64,000 nucleotides of DNA from positions 178,281-242,280 of the forward strand of contig NZ_JAPVOT010000005.1 of assembly GCF_027257845.1 (NCBI RefSeq), read 5' to 3'. The notes beneath the pieces are model-generated. The model had not been told where the DNA came from and did no database searches. It saw only the letters and a program-made list of their open reading frames with translations. Positions 8,614-17,118 of the stretch are shown here, one piece after another. This DNA is from Alteromonas sp. BMJM2 (GTDB lineage Bacteria > Pseudomonadota > Gammaproteobacteria > Enterobacterales > Alteromonadaceae). Numbering within the stretch: the stretch's first letter is position 1; each line of letters begins with the position of its first letter. The translations under genes and the position numbers were made by a program.

Positions 8614-10152
8614 ATGAAAGCAAGTTATTGGATAATTCTCATCATTGTCACATCCGCTATAGCCTTTGCGGTTGGTCGTAATACAGCGCAACAAGTAACG
8701 CCAAATTCAGATGAAATTGTTTATTCAAAAAGCACGTCAAATGATAGAGAATCGTCACTAGAGGCAAAAAACACGCTTAGTGTTAATCACAATTCCGCAG
8801 ATAAATTATTTTTAAATCTGTCCGAAACCTCCCCTACTTCAATGGAAGATATTACTGCTGAAGTGGGCGAACTATTAGCTGCGATAGAAGAAAACCCTAA
8901 ACAAACAAAGTCAATTCTAAAACTGGCTGCATTACTAGAAGAGTTACCTACCGATAAGCTAACAGCATTAGCGCCGTTGTTCGAAAATAGCAGTGAATTC
9001 CAACGAAATCAGCTGAATCAGATGATTACTGCGCAATTAATACAAAAAGCTCCTGAACAGGCACTCGCTTTCGCACAACGTTACAACCCGATGCCAGAAT
9101 TTCCAATTTACTTAGAAATAGTAAAGGCACAAGTTGCTGAAAAAAGACCTGATCTCGGCTTTGAATATTTAAACCAAATGCTAGACCTTGCTCACGAAGA
9201 CATCGATTTAAGTGCAAACTCCACTTTGATAAATGTGCTAGCTAAGGCAGATTTAACGCAGTTAATAGACACACTCGAAATATTCAAAGATAAGGGAGTT
9301 AGTCTTGAGAATAGCTTGTCTTCCATAGGCTTAGAGCTAAAGACAAGCGAAGAACATCTAAACCTATTTAATGAACTAAGGCGCTTAGATGATATGTCGA
9401 TATTAAATTCGGCGATTATTAATTGGGTTAAAATAGACCCTACCGCTTTATTTGACCGCTTAAACCAGATTGAAGATATCGCTGAGCGCGAAAATTTGGA
9501 ACAAACCGCTTTTTACTTTTGGATGATCAATTCACCGGAAGATGCCGCCGACCATTTTTTAACAAATGCTTCAAATGAAATTAAAACGCTAAAGGATATA
9601 ACTCGCGCGTGGCCGGAAGACAGAGCCGCTGATGCATTAGCGTGGATATCTAAGCAAAGTAATATTGATACTAATCGATATAAAATTGATTACTTAAAAA
9701 GACTGAGTTATTCCGAACCGAAATTTGTGCAATCTCATTTAGCTGATATCAACTTAAATGACGACGAGAAGATAAATTTCTATCGTAATTTATACAATAG
9801 CTTTAAGAGCAAAAGTAGCGAAGATGCTGAGCAGTTTCTAAATACCCTTTCATTTAAGGATGAGATACTCGATGTAGCGGCAGAAAACAAAAACTCTGGT
9901 AATAACCGAATCGCTAAAATTAATCAGGCTTTTAACAAATATTTTGACTTCAAATATAAGAAGGCTTTTGCGCTTGCCTTAGGGGACAATGAAGCCTACG
10001 CATACTTCTATGTGGTTAATAAACCCTCTCAAAATGAAGCCAACCAGCTAGCACTTAGCCAATGCGAACAGTACCGGTATAAACATAACGTTAATAATAA
10101 ATGTGAGATTTATGCTGAAGGCGACGTGAGACTGTTTAATTTGGTGCCATAA
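8614..10152 (+). CDS. Membrane-anchored helical protein of unknown function
   Basis: 512 residues with a GAGAGG ribosome binding site. One N-terminal hydrophobic segment (WIILIIVTSAIAFAVG, about residues 6-21) should anchor the protein, with the bulk in the periplasm. Residues ~70-430 are almost entirely alpha-helical, with repeated Leu/Ala patterns suggesting a helical-repeat scaffold. The last ~60 residues form a distinct small domain (KKAFALALGDNEAYAYFY, then a pair of cysteines about 15 residues apart, CEQYRY and KCEIYAEGD). The frame is AT-rich relative to the core genes. I do not recognise the family. Confidence 0.8.
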   Translation: MKASYWIILIIVTSAIAFAVGRNTAQQVTPNSDEIVYSKSTSNDRESSLEAKNTLSVNHNSADKLFLNLSETSPTSMEDITAEVGELLAAIEENPKQTKSILKLAALLEELPTDKLTALAPLFENSSEFQRNQLNQMITAQLIQKAPEQALAFAQRYNPMPEFPIYLEIVKAQVAEKRPDLGFEYLNQMLDLAHEDIDLSANSTLINVLAKADLTQLIDTLEIFKDKGVSLENSLSSIGLELKTSEEHLNLFNELRRLDDMSILNSAIINWVKIDPTALFDRLNQIEDIAERENLEQTAFYFWMINSPEDAADHFLTNASNEIKTLKDITRAWPEDRAADALAWISKQSNIDTNRYKIDYLKRLSYSEPKFVQSHLADINLNDDEKINFYRNLYNSFKSKSSEDAEQFLNTLSFKDEILDVAAENKNSGNNRIAKINQAFNKYFDFKYKKAFALALGDNEAYAYFYVVNKPSQNEANQLALSQCEQYRYKHNVNNKCEIYAEGDVRLFNLVP

Positions 10153-10204
10153 AGTCGGCAGGCGGGTAAAAGTAAGTAAGAGTCTTTTTGAAAACCCTAA
10201 AGCT

Positions 10205-10295
10205 AACGAGACAGGCATTAAAACTATTTCAAAGCTGAATCTAGATACACTCTCTTCAAAGCTTTTATTTACCCTTTAATATGCCTGTCTTATTT
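10205..10295. repeat. RAYT-associated satellite repeat, copy R2
   Basis: 91 bases. It starts AACGAGACAGGCAT and ends ATGCCTGTCTTATTT, which form near-perfect terminal inverted repeats. Inside, AAAGCT and AGCTTT can form a second hairpin. It is closely similar to R3. Confidence 0.85.
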
Positions 10296-10301
10296 AGTTA
10301 A

Positions 10302-10442
10302 TCAAATCTCTTTAACGATGACGTCAACCGTTGTTAATTCTCCACTATTGCTCACTACCGTAACCTTAGCGGTGCCTACACTCTCTGCCTGTAACGTTAG
10401 GGAATCTTTATTGTTACTGGAACACGTAACTGTCAGTATATT
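10302..10442 (-). pseudogene. 3' fragment of a bacterial Ig-like (Big) domain gene
   Basis: The leftward frame encodes about 46 residues, including LTVTCSSNN, LTLQAESVGTAKVTV and TTVDVIVKEI, then TGA. This is the terminal strand pattern of a bacterial Ig-like domain (Big_2 type). It has no start and is bounded on the upstream side by repeat R3 and on the downstream side by repeat R2, so only the tail of a larger surface-protein gene remains. Confidence 0.6.
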
Positions 10443-10443
10443 T

Positions 10444-10534
10444 AATGAGACAGGCATAAATCTATTTCAAAGCTGAATCTGAATACACTATCTTCAAAAG
10501 CTTTTGTTTATTTTTTAGCATGCCTGTCTTGTTT
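10444..10534. repeat. RAYT-associated satellite repeat, copy R3
   Basis: 91 bases. It starts AATGAGACAGGCAT and ends ATGCCTGTCTTGTTT. The same internal blocks as R2 (ATTTCAAAGCTGAATCT, CTTCAAA-AGCTTTT) are present. Its right end overlaps the last codons of the cupin gene. Confidence 0.85.
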
Positions 10535-11219
10535 GGCATTGTTTACTCTTCGCTGCCGCTTGCACTCTTTCTACTTGCTTATGTACATCGTTTAGATGAT
10601 TGCGTTTTAACCACAATTTGGCGCCTTCGTTACCGGCAACTGCATGTAAGTTAGTGTCTTTGGGCAGTCTTAACCAGCTGTGCTGCTCAAGCACGTCATT
10701 GCTCTCGTTTAATGTGCCCGACATCACTAACACCTCAATACCGCTGTGGGCGTCAATGTATAGAGTGTCGTTAGGTGCTATATCAAAATAACTGACTTGC
10801 TCATGATCGTCGCTATACATTACTGCTTGAGGTCCAAGCGTATTCATTTGCACTTTTTTTTGGTGGCGGTCGCTGGGTTGAAACTGCCATAATTTAACAA
10901 AAATGATGCAGCCATCGTTTGAATATGGCACATGACTAGACTGCGGCGGGTTACGCACGTATGAGCCAGCGGGGTAGTCGCCATTTTCATCTTGAAATAC
11001 GCCTTCAAGTACAATAAATTCTTCGCCACCGCTATGCAAATGGCCTGAGAATTTACTGCCAGCAGCGTATCTTACTATACTGGTTGCGCGTGCTATTTCA
11101 CCGCCAATACGGTCTAGTGCGCGGCGTTCTACTCCTGGCATAGGAGACGTCATCCACGGTAATTGCTTGCTATGAATAACGACTCGTTGTGAAAAGTCTG
11201 TGTTCACGTGTTCGTTCAT
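10515..11219 (-). CDS. Cupin-domain (ChrR-like) protein
   Basis: 234 residues. The first cupin barrel carries a metal-site-like pattern GHLHSGGEEFIVLEG (about residues 59-73). A second, weaker barrel follows (YIDAHSGIEVLVMSGTL), giving the two-barrel layout of ChrR/anti-sigma cupin proteins, but no zinc-binding anti-sigma N-terminus is seen. AAGATGA precedes the ATG. The final codons (about QTRQAC and the stop) lie inside repeat R3, so the native C-terminus was replaced by repeat sequence. It may bind a small molecule or metal; no specific reaction can be assigned. Confidence 0.8.
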   Translation of the reverse strand: MNEHVNTDFSQRVVIHSKQLPWMTSPMPGVERRALDRIGGEIARATSIVRYAAGSKFSGHLHSGGEEFIVLEGVFQDENGDYPAGSYVRNPPQSSHVPYSNDGCIIFVKLWQFQPSDRHQKKVQMNTLGPQAVMYSDDHEQVSYFDIAPNDTLYIDAHSGIEVLVMSGTLNESNDVLEQHSWLRLPKDTNLHAVAGNEGAKLWLKRNHLNDVHKQVERVQAAAKSKQCQTRQAC

Positions 11220-11331
11220 ATTGTCATCTTATTAATTACAGGGAGATGTTACTCCCAAATGTAAATCGTACATACATGATTTAGGTTTACAAAGGGACTT
11301 ACTCTATTGTGCCCCTTCGTAAACTATTTCC

Positions 11332-11703
11332 TTACATGCTGAAAAAGTTAAGCTTATTACCATCTAAATCATATACATACCCACAGCTAAAAGCGCCGTC
11401 TGCACGCGGTCCAGGTGCGCCGGCATCGGTAGCACCTAACGACAATGCTTTGTCATAAAGCGCCTGAATTTGTTGCGGCGAATCAGCAGCAATGGCAATC
11501 ATATTACCGTTGCCTGGGGTGGCTGCCTGTCCGTTAAAGGGCACTGCTAAACCAAACAAGGCACCCTCACCAGAGCCATAGGCTACAAAGTCACCGTCAC
11601 GGGCAATCATGGATTGTTTTGCACCTACAATCGCCAATAGTTCATCATAAAAGGCGGTAGCTCGCGCCATGTCAGTTACGCCAATTGTTGAATATGCAAG
11701 CAT
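11332..11703 (-). CDS. VOC (glyoxalase/bleomycin-resistance) family protein
   Basis: 123 residues. The start MLAYSTIGVTDMARATAFYDELL and the end GYVYDLDGNKLNFFSM are the classic first and last strands of a single-module VOC fold. GGAG is well placed before the ATG. It is divergent from a TetR regulator across 175 bases that contain two matching inverted repeats, so the regulator most likely controls it. Proteins of this size act as dioxygenases, isomerases or binding proteins; the substrate is not evident. Confidence 0.85.
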   Translation of the reverse strand: MLAYSTIGVTDMARATAFYDELLAIVGAKQSMIARDGDFVAYGSGEGALFGLAVPFNGQAATPGNGNMIAIAADSPQQIQALYDKALSLGATDAGAPGPRADGAFSCGYVYDLDGNKLNFFSM

Positions 11704-11741
11704 GTTAAGTTCTCCATAAAGTTATTTATGCTGACAGACAA

Positions 11742-11759
11742 ACCTATCAACTGATAGAT
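11742..11759. promoter_or_regulatory. Probable TetR operator 1
   Basis: ACCTATC-AACT-GATAGAT, a 7-bp arm inverted repeat with one mismatch at the outer base, located close upstream of the VOC gene start. Confidence 0.6.
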
Positions 11760-11793
11760 AGCTTAGTGTTGAATTTTACATCTGTCAACATTC

Positions 11794-11811
11794 ACCTATC
11801 ATTAGATAGGT
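11794..11811. promoter_or_regulatory. Probable TetR operator 2
   Basis: ACCTATC-ATTA-GATAGGT, a perfect 7-bp arm inverted repeat with the same arm sequence and spacing as the site at 11742-11759. The centres are 52 bases apart, consistent with one regulator binding both. Confidence 0.7.
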
Positions 11812-11878
11812 AATTTGGTTATTATTATTGGGTTGCTGGTTTGATTAAGTATGAAGAAAAAGTAGTGAAAGGTGATGA

Positions 11879-12460
11879 ATGTCGAAGAAAAGTGAGCTTT
11901 TAGCTGCTGCGGAATTACGAGTGCGGGACGGTGGGTATGCAAATTTCAGTTTTAGAGAATTAGCCAGTGAAGTAGGCATAAAAAGCGCGAGTGTGCATTA
12001 TCATTTCCCTACCAAAGAAGATTTAGCTGCTGAATTAGCATATCAATATACAGAGCGTTTTTTAACAAGTTTGGGTGACCCATCTGCTTACGTGCAGCAA
12101 GGTAAAAACCCAATAGAAGTATATACCGAGCATTTTAGACATGCTCTACTCGTTGATAAACAAATGTGTTTATGCGGTTTACTGGGCGCCGAGTCTGGAT
12201 CTTTGCCTGAAAAAGTGAAACATGAAACCAAGCGTTTTTTTAAGCGCAACATTAATTGGCTTGAACAAGCTTACACAAGCCTTCACATCACCAACAGCGA
12301 AAGCGAAATTACCAGTAAAGCTATGACTACCTTGGCTTTACTTGAAGGCGCATTGATGATCAGTAAAACATTGGACAGCATTGATGTGTTTGAACACGCT
12401 ACCGCCGCAATAAAAGGCTTGGCTGAAATAATGGGAGAAACAACGGGACGAAAGAAATAA
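11879..12460 (+). CDS. TetR family transcriptional regulator
   Basis: 193 residues. The N-terminal helix-turn-helix (AAELRVRDGGYANFSFRELA, then VGIKSASVHYHFPTKEDL, about residues 9-48) is typical of TetR repressors. The C-terminal ligand domain has a cysteine pair, MCLCGLLGAESGSLPE, a pattern common in a TetR subgroup near oxidoreductase and glyoxalase genes. It is divergent from the VOC gene and two identical-arm operators lie between them, so autoregulation and repression of the VOC gene are likely. The inducing ligand is unknown. A RAYT-type repeat begins at its stop codon. Confidence 0.9.
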   Translation: MSKKSELLAAAELRVRDGGYANFSFRELASEVGIKSASVHYHFPTKEDLAAELAYQYTERFLTSLGDPSAYVQQGKNPIEVYTEHFRHALLVDKQMCLCGLLGAESGSLPEKVKHETKRFFKRNINWLEQAYTSLHITNSESEITSKAMTTLALLEGALMISKTLDSIDVFEHATAAIKGLAEIMGETTGRKK

Positions 12461-12517
12461 CGGGACAGGCTTAAAATCACTGTAATACTTAAACCCAATA
12501 TACTTCCTTTTCAGTAA
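12459..12517. repeat. Partial RAYT-associated repeat, left end only
   Basis: Starts AACGGGACAGGC and continues TTAAAATCACTGTAATAC, a diverged copy of the left half of the satellite repeat. It stops just before a second left end at 12520 and overlaps the TetR stop codon by two bases. Confidence 0.55.
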
Positions 12518-12519
12518 CT

Positions 12520-13840
12520 AACGAGACAGACACAAAAACATAAAAAACTGCCCCTTAATACACTTACCTCAAAGTGTTTATTTATTCACACTGGTTGCAG
12601 TATAAATCAAAGTTAAAATTCACCGATGCCAAAAACCAGAAAGTCTCAAATTAGCTTGTTAGATACACCCTATTACCACTGCGTCTCTCGCTGTGTTCGC
12701 CGTGCATTTTTGTGTGGTGAGCAAGGCGGAAAAAACTTTGAGCATCGCCGTCAATGGGTTGAAGACCGCATTCATGTGTTAAGCGATGTCTTTACAATAG
12801 GGGTTTGTGCTTACGCGGTAATGAGTAACCATACCCACTTGGTGCTACATGTGAATAAGGAGAAAGCGTCATTACTCTCAACCGAAGAGGTTATTCTACG
12901 CTGGCATTCACTCTACAAAGGAACGTTATTGACGCATCAATATTCTTCGCTTTCAACACGCGAGGACCTCAGTGACTCACAGATAAAAACCGTAGAATAC
13001 ACAGCAGACGTATGGCGAAAGCGGTTGTACGATATCAGCTGGTTTATGCGCGCACTCAATGAATATATTGCCCGGGCGGCCAACAAAGAAGATGAGTGTA
13101 CAGGACACTTTTGGGAAGGACGATTTAAATCGCAGGCACTCTTAGATGAATCTGCGCTTGCCGCCTGCATGGCCTATGTTGACCTAAACCCGGTACGCGC
13201 CAATATGGCGAAAACGCCAGAAGCCTCTAACCATACCAGTATTCAGTATCGCATTCGCGCGGCTAAAGTGGGTAAAACCCCCAAACGACTCATGCCTTTT
13301 GCGGGCAACCCACGGCGAGATATGCCTAATGGTTTACCTTTCACACTCACCGATTATCTTCAGCTTGTGGATACAACAAGCCGATGTATTCATCCGAATA
13401 AACGCGGAAAACTTGATAGCAACTTACCACACATTTTAGAACGCTTGAATATAGAAAACGAAAATTGGCTAGCACTGACTACTCAGTTTGAACGCTGTTT
13501 TAAGCATGCTGCCGGAAAAGTGATTCATCTTGAAGAATACGCACTTAATCAAAATCAGCAGCGAATTCACGGCCGACGAAACGCCATGCGATTGCTTGGA
13601 TAACATCAAACTAAATTATCCGGCTTTCCTGTTAATCAGCGTGTTTATGTCTGACTTCACGCCAGTAAGGCTTACTTCTTTAGCTTCTTTAACCAAACCC
13701 CGCACTATCTGAGTAAGTTGTAACCAATATTTGCACAAACACGAGTGTGAAGCGCGAGCGCGACTTTTTTGAATCTAAATATTACTATGACAAACAAAAC
13801 CAGATTTCTTACAGCGTTTCTTAACATGCCTGTCTTGTTA
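12520..13840 (+). mobile_element. RAYT transposase unit with satellite-like ends
   Basis: The left end at 12520 reads AACGAGACAGAC and its interior shares TTAATACACTTACCTCAAAG with copy R1. The right end at about 13823-13840 reads AACATGCCTGTCTTGTTA, matching the right ends of R2 and R3. The transposase gene lies between them. Shared ends make this the probable source of the ~90-bp copies. Exact boundaries are uncertain because a second partial left end sits at 12459. No target-site duplication is claimed. Confidence 0.55.
12626..13603 (+). CDS. REP-associated tyrosine transposase (Y1 transposase, IS200-like fold)
   Basis: 325 residues, longer than the ~150-170 of compact RAYTs. It shows the HUH pattern NHTHLV (His69, His71), a candidate nucleophile Tyr147 in ALNEYIARAAN, and the RAYT block GHFWEGRFKSQ (about 160-170) followed by AYVDLNPVRA. 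The opening TPYYHCVSRCVRRAFLCGE is typical of this Y1_Tnp subgroup. Such enzymes cut and join single-stranded DNA at hairpins. Repeats with matching ends flank the gene and occur at three other places within 6 kb, which supports a role in spreading them. The enzyme appears intact. No strong ribosome binding site is visible. Confidence 0.9.
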   Translation: MPKTRKSQISLLDTPYYHCVSRCVRRAFLCGEQGGKNFEHRRQWVEDRIHVLSDVFTIGVCAYAVMSNHTHLVLHVNKEKASLLSTEEVILRWHSLYKGTLLTHQYSSLSTREDLSDSQIKTVEYTADVWRKRLYDISWFMRALNEYIARAANKEDECTGHFWEGRFKSQALLDESALAACMAYVDLNPVRANMAKTPEASNHTSIQYRIRAAKVGKTPKRLMPFAGNPRRDMPNGLPFTLTDYLQLVDTTSRCIHPNKRGKLDSNLPHILERLNIENENWLALTTQFERCFKHAAGKVIHLEEYALNQNQQRIHGRRNAMRLLG

Positions 13841-13908
13841 AGTTCTCTTTTTTATAATTTAATAACCAAACACCGAGACACCCATCAACAGTGAAAAAGG
13901 AATTTCGA
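13604..13908. other. RAYT 3' flank
   Basis: Downstream of the transposase stop I see GCGCGAGCGCGACTTTTTT (about 13756-13774), a possible terminator, then the right repeat end at 13823-13840. No gene is supported here; short frames overlapping the transposase end are shadows. Confidence 0.5.
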
Positions 13909-15081
13909 ATGTATAAAAAGCTCGCCAGCATTTTGATTGGCATAGTATTGAGCCTTAGCTTTCACGTAAATGCTAAAGTACGAGGCAATGCGGAAGTTAT
14001 AACGATAACCTCAGAAGTACTGAATGAGTCGCGAGATTTGCTTATTCACCTACCCAACAATTATGCACGCTATAAAGACACCACCTACCCTGTTCTATAT
14101 TTGCTGGACGGTCAGCGCAACTTCGCACATACCGTTGGTACGCTAGACCTGCTGAATCAGTCTGGTATGGCGCAGGAAATGATTGTTATCGGTATTGCCA
14201 ACACCGAGCGCACGCGAGATTTCACACCTACGTATGATGAAAGCTATAACGAGTGGGGAGTATCAGGTGGCGCAAACAACTTTTTAGATTTTCTAGAACA
14301 AGAGCTAAAGCCTTATGTCGCATCGAACTATCGTACCAACAACTACGCAATTATTGCTGGGCATTCGTTGAGCGCTTTATTCACTGTGTACGCTTTGCAT
14401 GAACGGCCCGATATGTTTCAAGCCTACTTCGCTTTTAGCCCAAGTTTGTGGTGGCACGACAAAGTGATATTTCCAAAAGCAGAAAAATTTTTCAATGCCG
14501 ATAGCGATCTCAATAAATACCTTTATGTAAATATGGGCAGCGAAGGTGGACACATGCTTAGCGCATTTGAACGGTATTCCGAACTATTGAAAAACAACAC
14601 GCGGAATGGATTTACTTTTGATGCTGAGCTAAATATATCTGAAAGCCACAATACAACGGCACTCGCAGGTATGAGCTTGGCCCTACAGAAGCAGCTAAAC
14701 TCCATACGCCCTTCAGGCTCGCTAATACAGAAAGGCCTTCCTGCGGTACAGCAGTTCTACAAAGACCTTTCTCAAAAATATAGCTTTCAAGCAAAACCAG
14801 AATATAAAGCGGTAAATCACGCTGGCTATGCCGCGCTGAAGCAGCAAGAATTTGAATCCGCCATTGCGATTTTTAAGAAAAACGTGTCACGTTTTCCAAA
14901 CAAAGCAGATGCCTACGACAGCTTAGCAGATGGATATGAGGCAAAAGGCGATTTAGCCATGGCGCTTAAAATGAGAGAAAAAGCATTGGCAATGAGCTAT
15001 GAGGAAAATGTTGAGAATGGTGCTTATATGACGCGGTTAATTAATTTGCGCAAGAAGATTGAAGAAGGTATTAACGAGTAA
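13909..15081 (+). CDS. Exported esterase (alpha/beta hydrolase, BesA/Fes type) with C-terminal TPR
   Basis: 390 residues from the chosen ATG at 13909, which has AAGGA seven bases upstream; the longer frame starts at a GTG. A signal peptide (MYKKLASILIGIVLSLSF, then HVNA) precedes an esterase domain of the COG2819/enterochelin-esterase type with PVLYLLDGQRNF near the start and a nucleophile elbow GHSLS (Ser about 152). The acid and histidine are harder to place; ESHNTTALAG is a candidate for the histidine. After residue ~300 two TPR-like helices pairs follow (AALKQQEFESAIAIFKKN, DSLADGYEAKGDLAMALKM). The fold is secure, the substrate is not. Confidence 0.85.
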   Translation: MYKKLASILIGIVLSLSFHVNAKVRGNAEVITITSEVLNESRDLLIHLPNNYARYKDTTYPVLYLLDGQRNFAHTVGTLDLLNQSGMAQEMIVIGIANTERTRDFTPTYDESYNEWGVSGGANNFLDFLEQELKPYVASNYRTNNYAIIAGHSLSALFTVYALHERPDMFQAYFAFSPSLWWHDKVIFPKAEKFFNADSDLNKYLYVNMGSEGGHMLSAFERYSELLKNNTRNGFTFDAELNISESHNTTALAGMSLALQKQLNSIRPSGSLIQKGLPAVQQFYKDLSQKYSFQAKPEYKAVNHAGYAALKQQEFESAIAIFKKNVSRFPNKADAYDSLADGYEAKGDLAMALKMREKALAMSYEENVENGAYMTRLINLRKKIEEGINE

Positions 15082-15241
15082 TCGTCAAGGTTACTATGTA
15101 ACAAAGATTCGAGTGATGACAGTTATCGCTTAAGATGCTATCGTAAAAAAAATGATAAAAATTAATAAATTGAAGTTTGATATTCGTTCCCCCTCTAAAA
15201 ACTATAATTTAAACCAAAACTCAGCCTGTTGAATCAACATC

Positions 15242-16924
15242 ATGCGAATTAAAACTACGGCCAAATGGGCAATTTATCTACACACGTTAGTATTCACAGC
15301 TGTATTCGCTCTATTTTCTGTAATTTTTTTGTCGTCATACAACGCTGTACTCTTAAACTCTCTAGTAGTGATAAGTAGCTATGTAGTCGTTTTATATTTG
15401 AGTTCGAATACTTTAAGACCGTTTTTGACAACACTGCTTACAATGTTTTTCTTACTGCTTTACCTATTTAATTTTGTATCGTTAAAATTTTGGAACGAGC
15501 AAATAACAATAGGATTCCTGTACAGCAATATAGAAGTTTTTGTTACCCATGCAATTAATTTTCCTTGGGCTATATTTTGTGTTTTCATTATTGTTCCAAT
15601 AGCCTTATTTATGTTTTACCGACGGTACTTGCCTCGCAGAATAAACCGGGAGGACGATTTTGGTGCGCTAATTTTCTTGCCAATAGTCCTAGTTCTTTTT
15701 TATGGCTTTTCAAAATCAATAACATCGAATTTAGATCAAATATGGCAAGGTGAACCTGTTTACGAACTTTTCAAATTTGACTTTGCCTCTACTCTCCACT
15801 CACCGGAAATATTTGCTCCAGCGCCCACCTCTTCGAATCGCAACGTTCAGCGATTACCCAATATTATTCTTATCCATGCAGACGCATTGAGAGCCGATAG
15901 GTTAGACGCATACAAAAATCCAAGAAATGTGACTCCTTTTGCCGATACTCTAATAAAGAATGGTGCAACACACTTTCTCTACAGCTTTTCAAACTGTAGT
16001 GAGTCAATATGCGGTTTTTCTTCAGTTCTCAACTCATCCTTCGAACTTCATGGCGCAAGTAATGGGTTGCTCGAAAGGCTTACCTCACAAGGATATTTTA
16101 CAAATTTTATTGGAACAGGTGATCTTAATCATGCTGGCTTAAATACATTTTTTAATAATAGAGTTGATAACTTTCTTCGAGCCGATCAGAGTGAAAACTA
16201 TTACAAACATGACGATCGCTTTATCCTAAAAACATTGCATTCATTTCCTAAATATCAAGATATCCCTACATTCTTTTACTTAAGATTAATGTCTTCACAC
16301 CCTTTAGGTAGCCACCGTGACAAATTCAAAAAATATGCCCCGGTACCCGGGAGCCTATTTTCTATATTTTTTGGAAAAAGTTCATATGAACAACTCGTAA
16401 ACGCTCACGATAATATGGCACACCAGTTTGATGCTTACCTTGCAGATATATTTGCAATATTTGGGAAAAAAGGGTTTTTAGATAATACCATCGTTGTGAT
16501 TTATGGCGACCATGGGGATGCCATGGGAGAGCATGAACAAATTGGGCATTATCAATCTCTTTATAATGAAGAAATACATGTACCTATTATTTTTTGGACA
16601 AGTCGAAATATTAAACTTAATCTTAAATCCAATCAATTTAGTACGTTAATGGATATAGCTCCTACATTACTTTATTCATTAGAGTTAAATGTTCCCTCGA
16701 ATTATCTTGGTTATCCGCTCCAAATTTTAAAAAATAAAAAAGGGGCATTACTAAATAATAAACGAGGCGACAGAGGCTTAATTTTTCAACAGGAAGGCGC
16801 TTTGTTTAAAATAATTAATAAGAAAAATGGTGAGACCCTTGTGTTTGATTTGATCAACGACTTTGATGAAAAAATTGATCTGTCAAAATCGAGGCTAGAT
16901 CTCGCCAAGAAATTTGATGAGTAA
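15242..16924 (+). CDS. Membrane sulfatase / phosphoethanolamine-transferase-like protein
   Basis: 560 residues. Four to five N-terminal transmembrane helices (to about residue 160) precede a periplasmic alkaline-phosphatase-superfamily domain. The first metal-binding strand is PNIILIHADALRADRLDAY (about 204-222), the likely nucleophile region is FSNCSESICGFSSVL (about 248-262), and a second metal site is IYGDHGDAMGEHEQIGHYQ (about 418-436). This layout is shared by sulfatases, LtaS/MdoB and EptA enzymes that modify surface glycans or lipids. The gene is clearly more AT-rich than the core genes and faces a second gene of the same superfamily. The ribosome binding site is weak. Substrate unknown. 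Confidence 0.85.
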   Translation: MRIKTTAKWAIYLHTLVFTAVFALFSVIFLSSYNAVLLNSLVVISSYVVVLYLSSNTLRPFLTTLLTMFFLLLYLFNFVSLKFWNEQITIGFLYSNIEVFVTHAINFPWAIFCVFIIVPIALFMFYRRYLPRRINREDDFGALIFLPIVLVLFYGFSKSITSNLDQIWQGEPVYELFKFDFASTLHSPEIFAPAPTSSNRNVQRLPNIILIHADALRADRLDAYKNPRNVTPFADTLIKNGATHFLYSFSNCSESICGFSSVLNSSFELHGASNGLLERLTSQGYFTNFIGTGDLNHAGLNTFFNNRVDNFLRADQSENYYKHDDRFILKTLHSFPKYQDIPTFFYLRLMSSHPLGSHRDKFKKYAPVPGSLFSIFFGKSSYEQLVNAHDNMAHQFDAYLADIFAIFGKKGFLDNTIVVIYGDHGDAMGEHEQIGHYQSLYNEEIHVPIIFWTSRNIKLNLKSNQFSTLMDIAPTLLYSLELNVPSNYLGYPLQILKNKKGALLNNKRGDRGLIFQQEGALFKIINKKNGETLVFDLINDFDEKIDLSKSRLDLAKKFDE

Positions 16925-17004
16925 TAGCAACCATTTGAAATTTTGACAGTTGCTTATAGAAGCGCATCGAACGGCGTAACTTACAGAATGAAAAGGTGTC
17001 TATC

Positions 17005-17070
17005 ATGTCAATAAATCTGACTGTGTACGGTGGTAGCTTTTGGATCAGCGCGGTTCGAGATAAGCTCTGA
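17005..17070 (+). pseudogene. Possible glutathione S-transferase N-terminal remnant
   Basis: A 21-residue frame with AAAAGGTG upstream reads MSINLTVYGGSFWISAVRDK before stopping. The start resembles the first strand of GST proteins (LTVYG, then a Ser-containing turn). It is too short to prove; it may be the stub of a deleted gene between the two converging sulfatase-type genes. Confidence 0.3.
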
Positions 17071-17118
17071 TTTATGCAGCCGAATATATTGATATAATTG
17101 ACTTACTATCAATTCGAA

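Noticed and set aside
13530..13712. 60-residue frame overlapping the transposase end
   Set aside because: Mostly in another frame of the transposase gene, with no homology or ribosome binding site.
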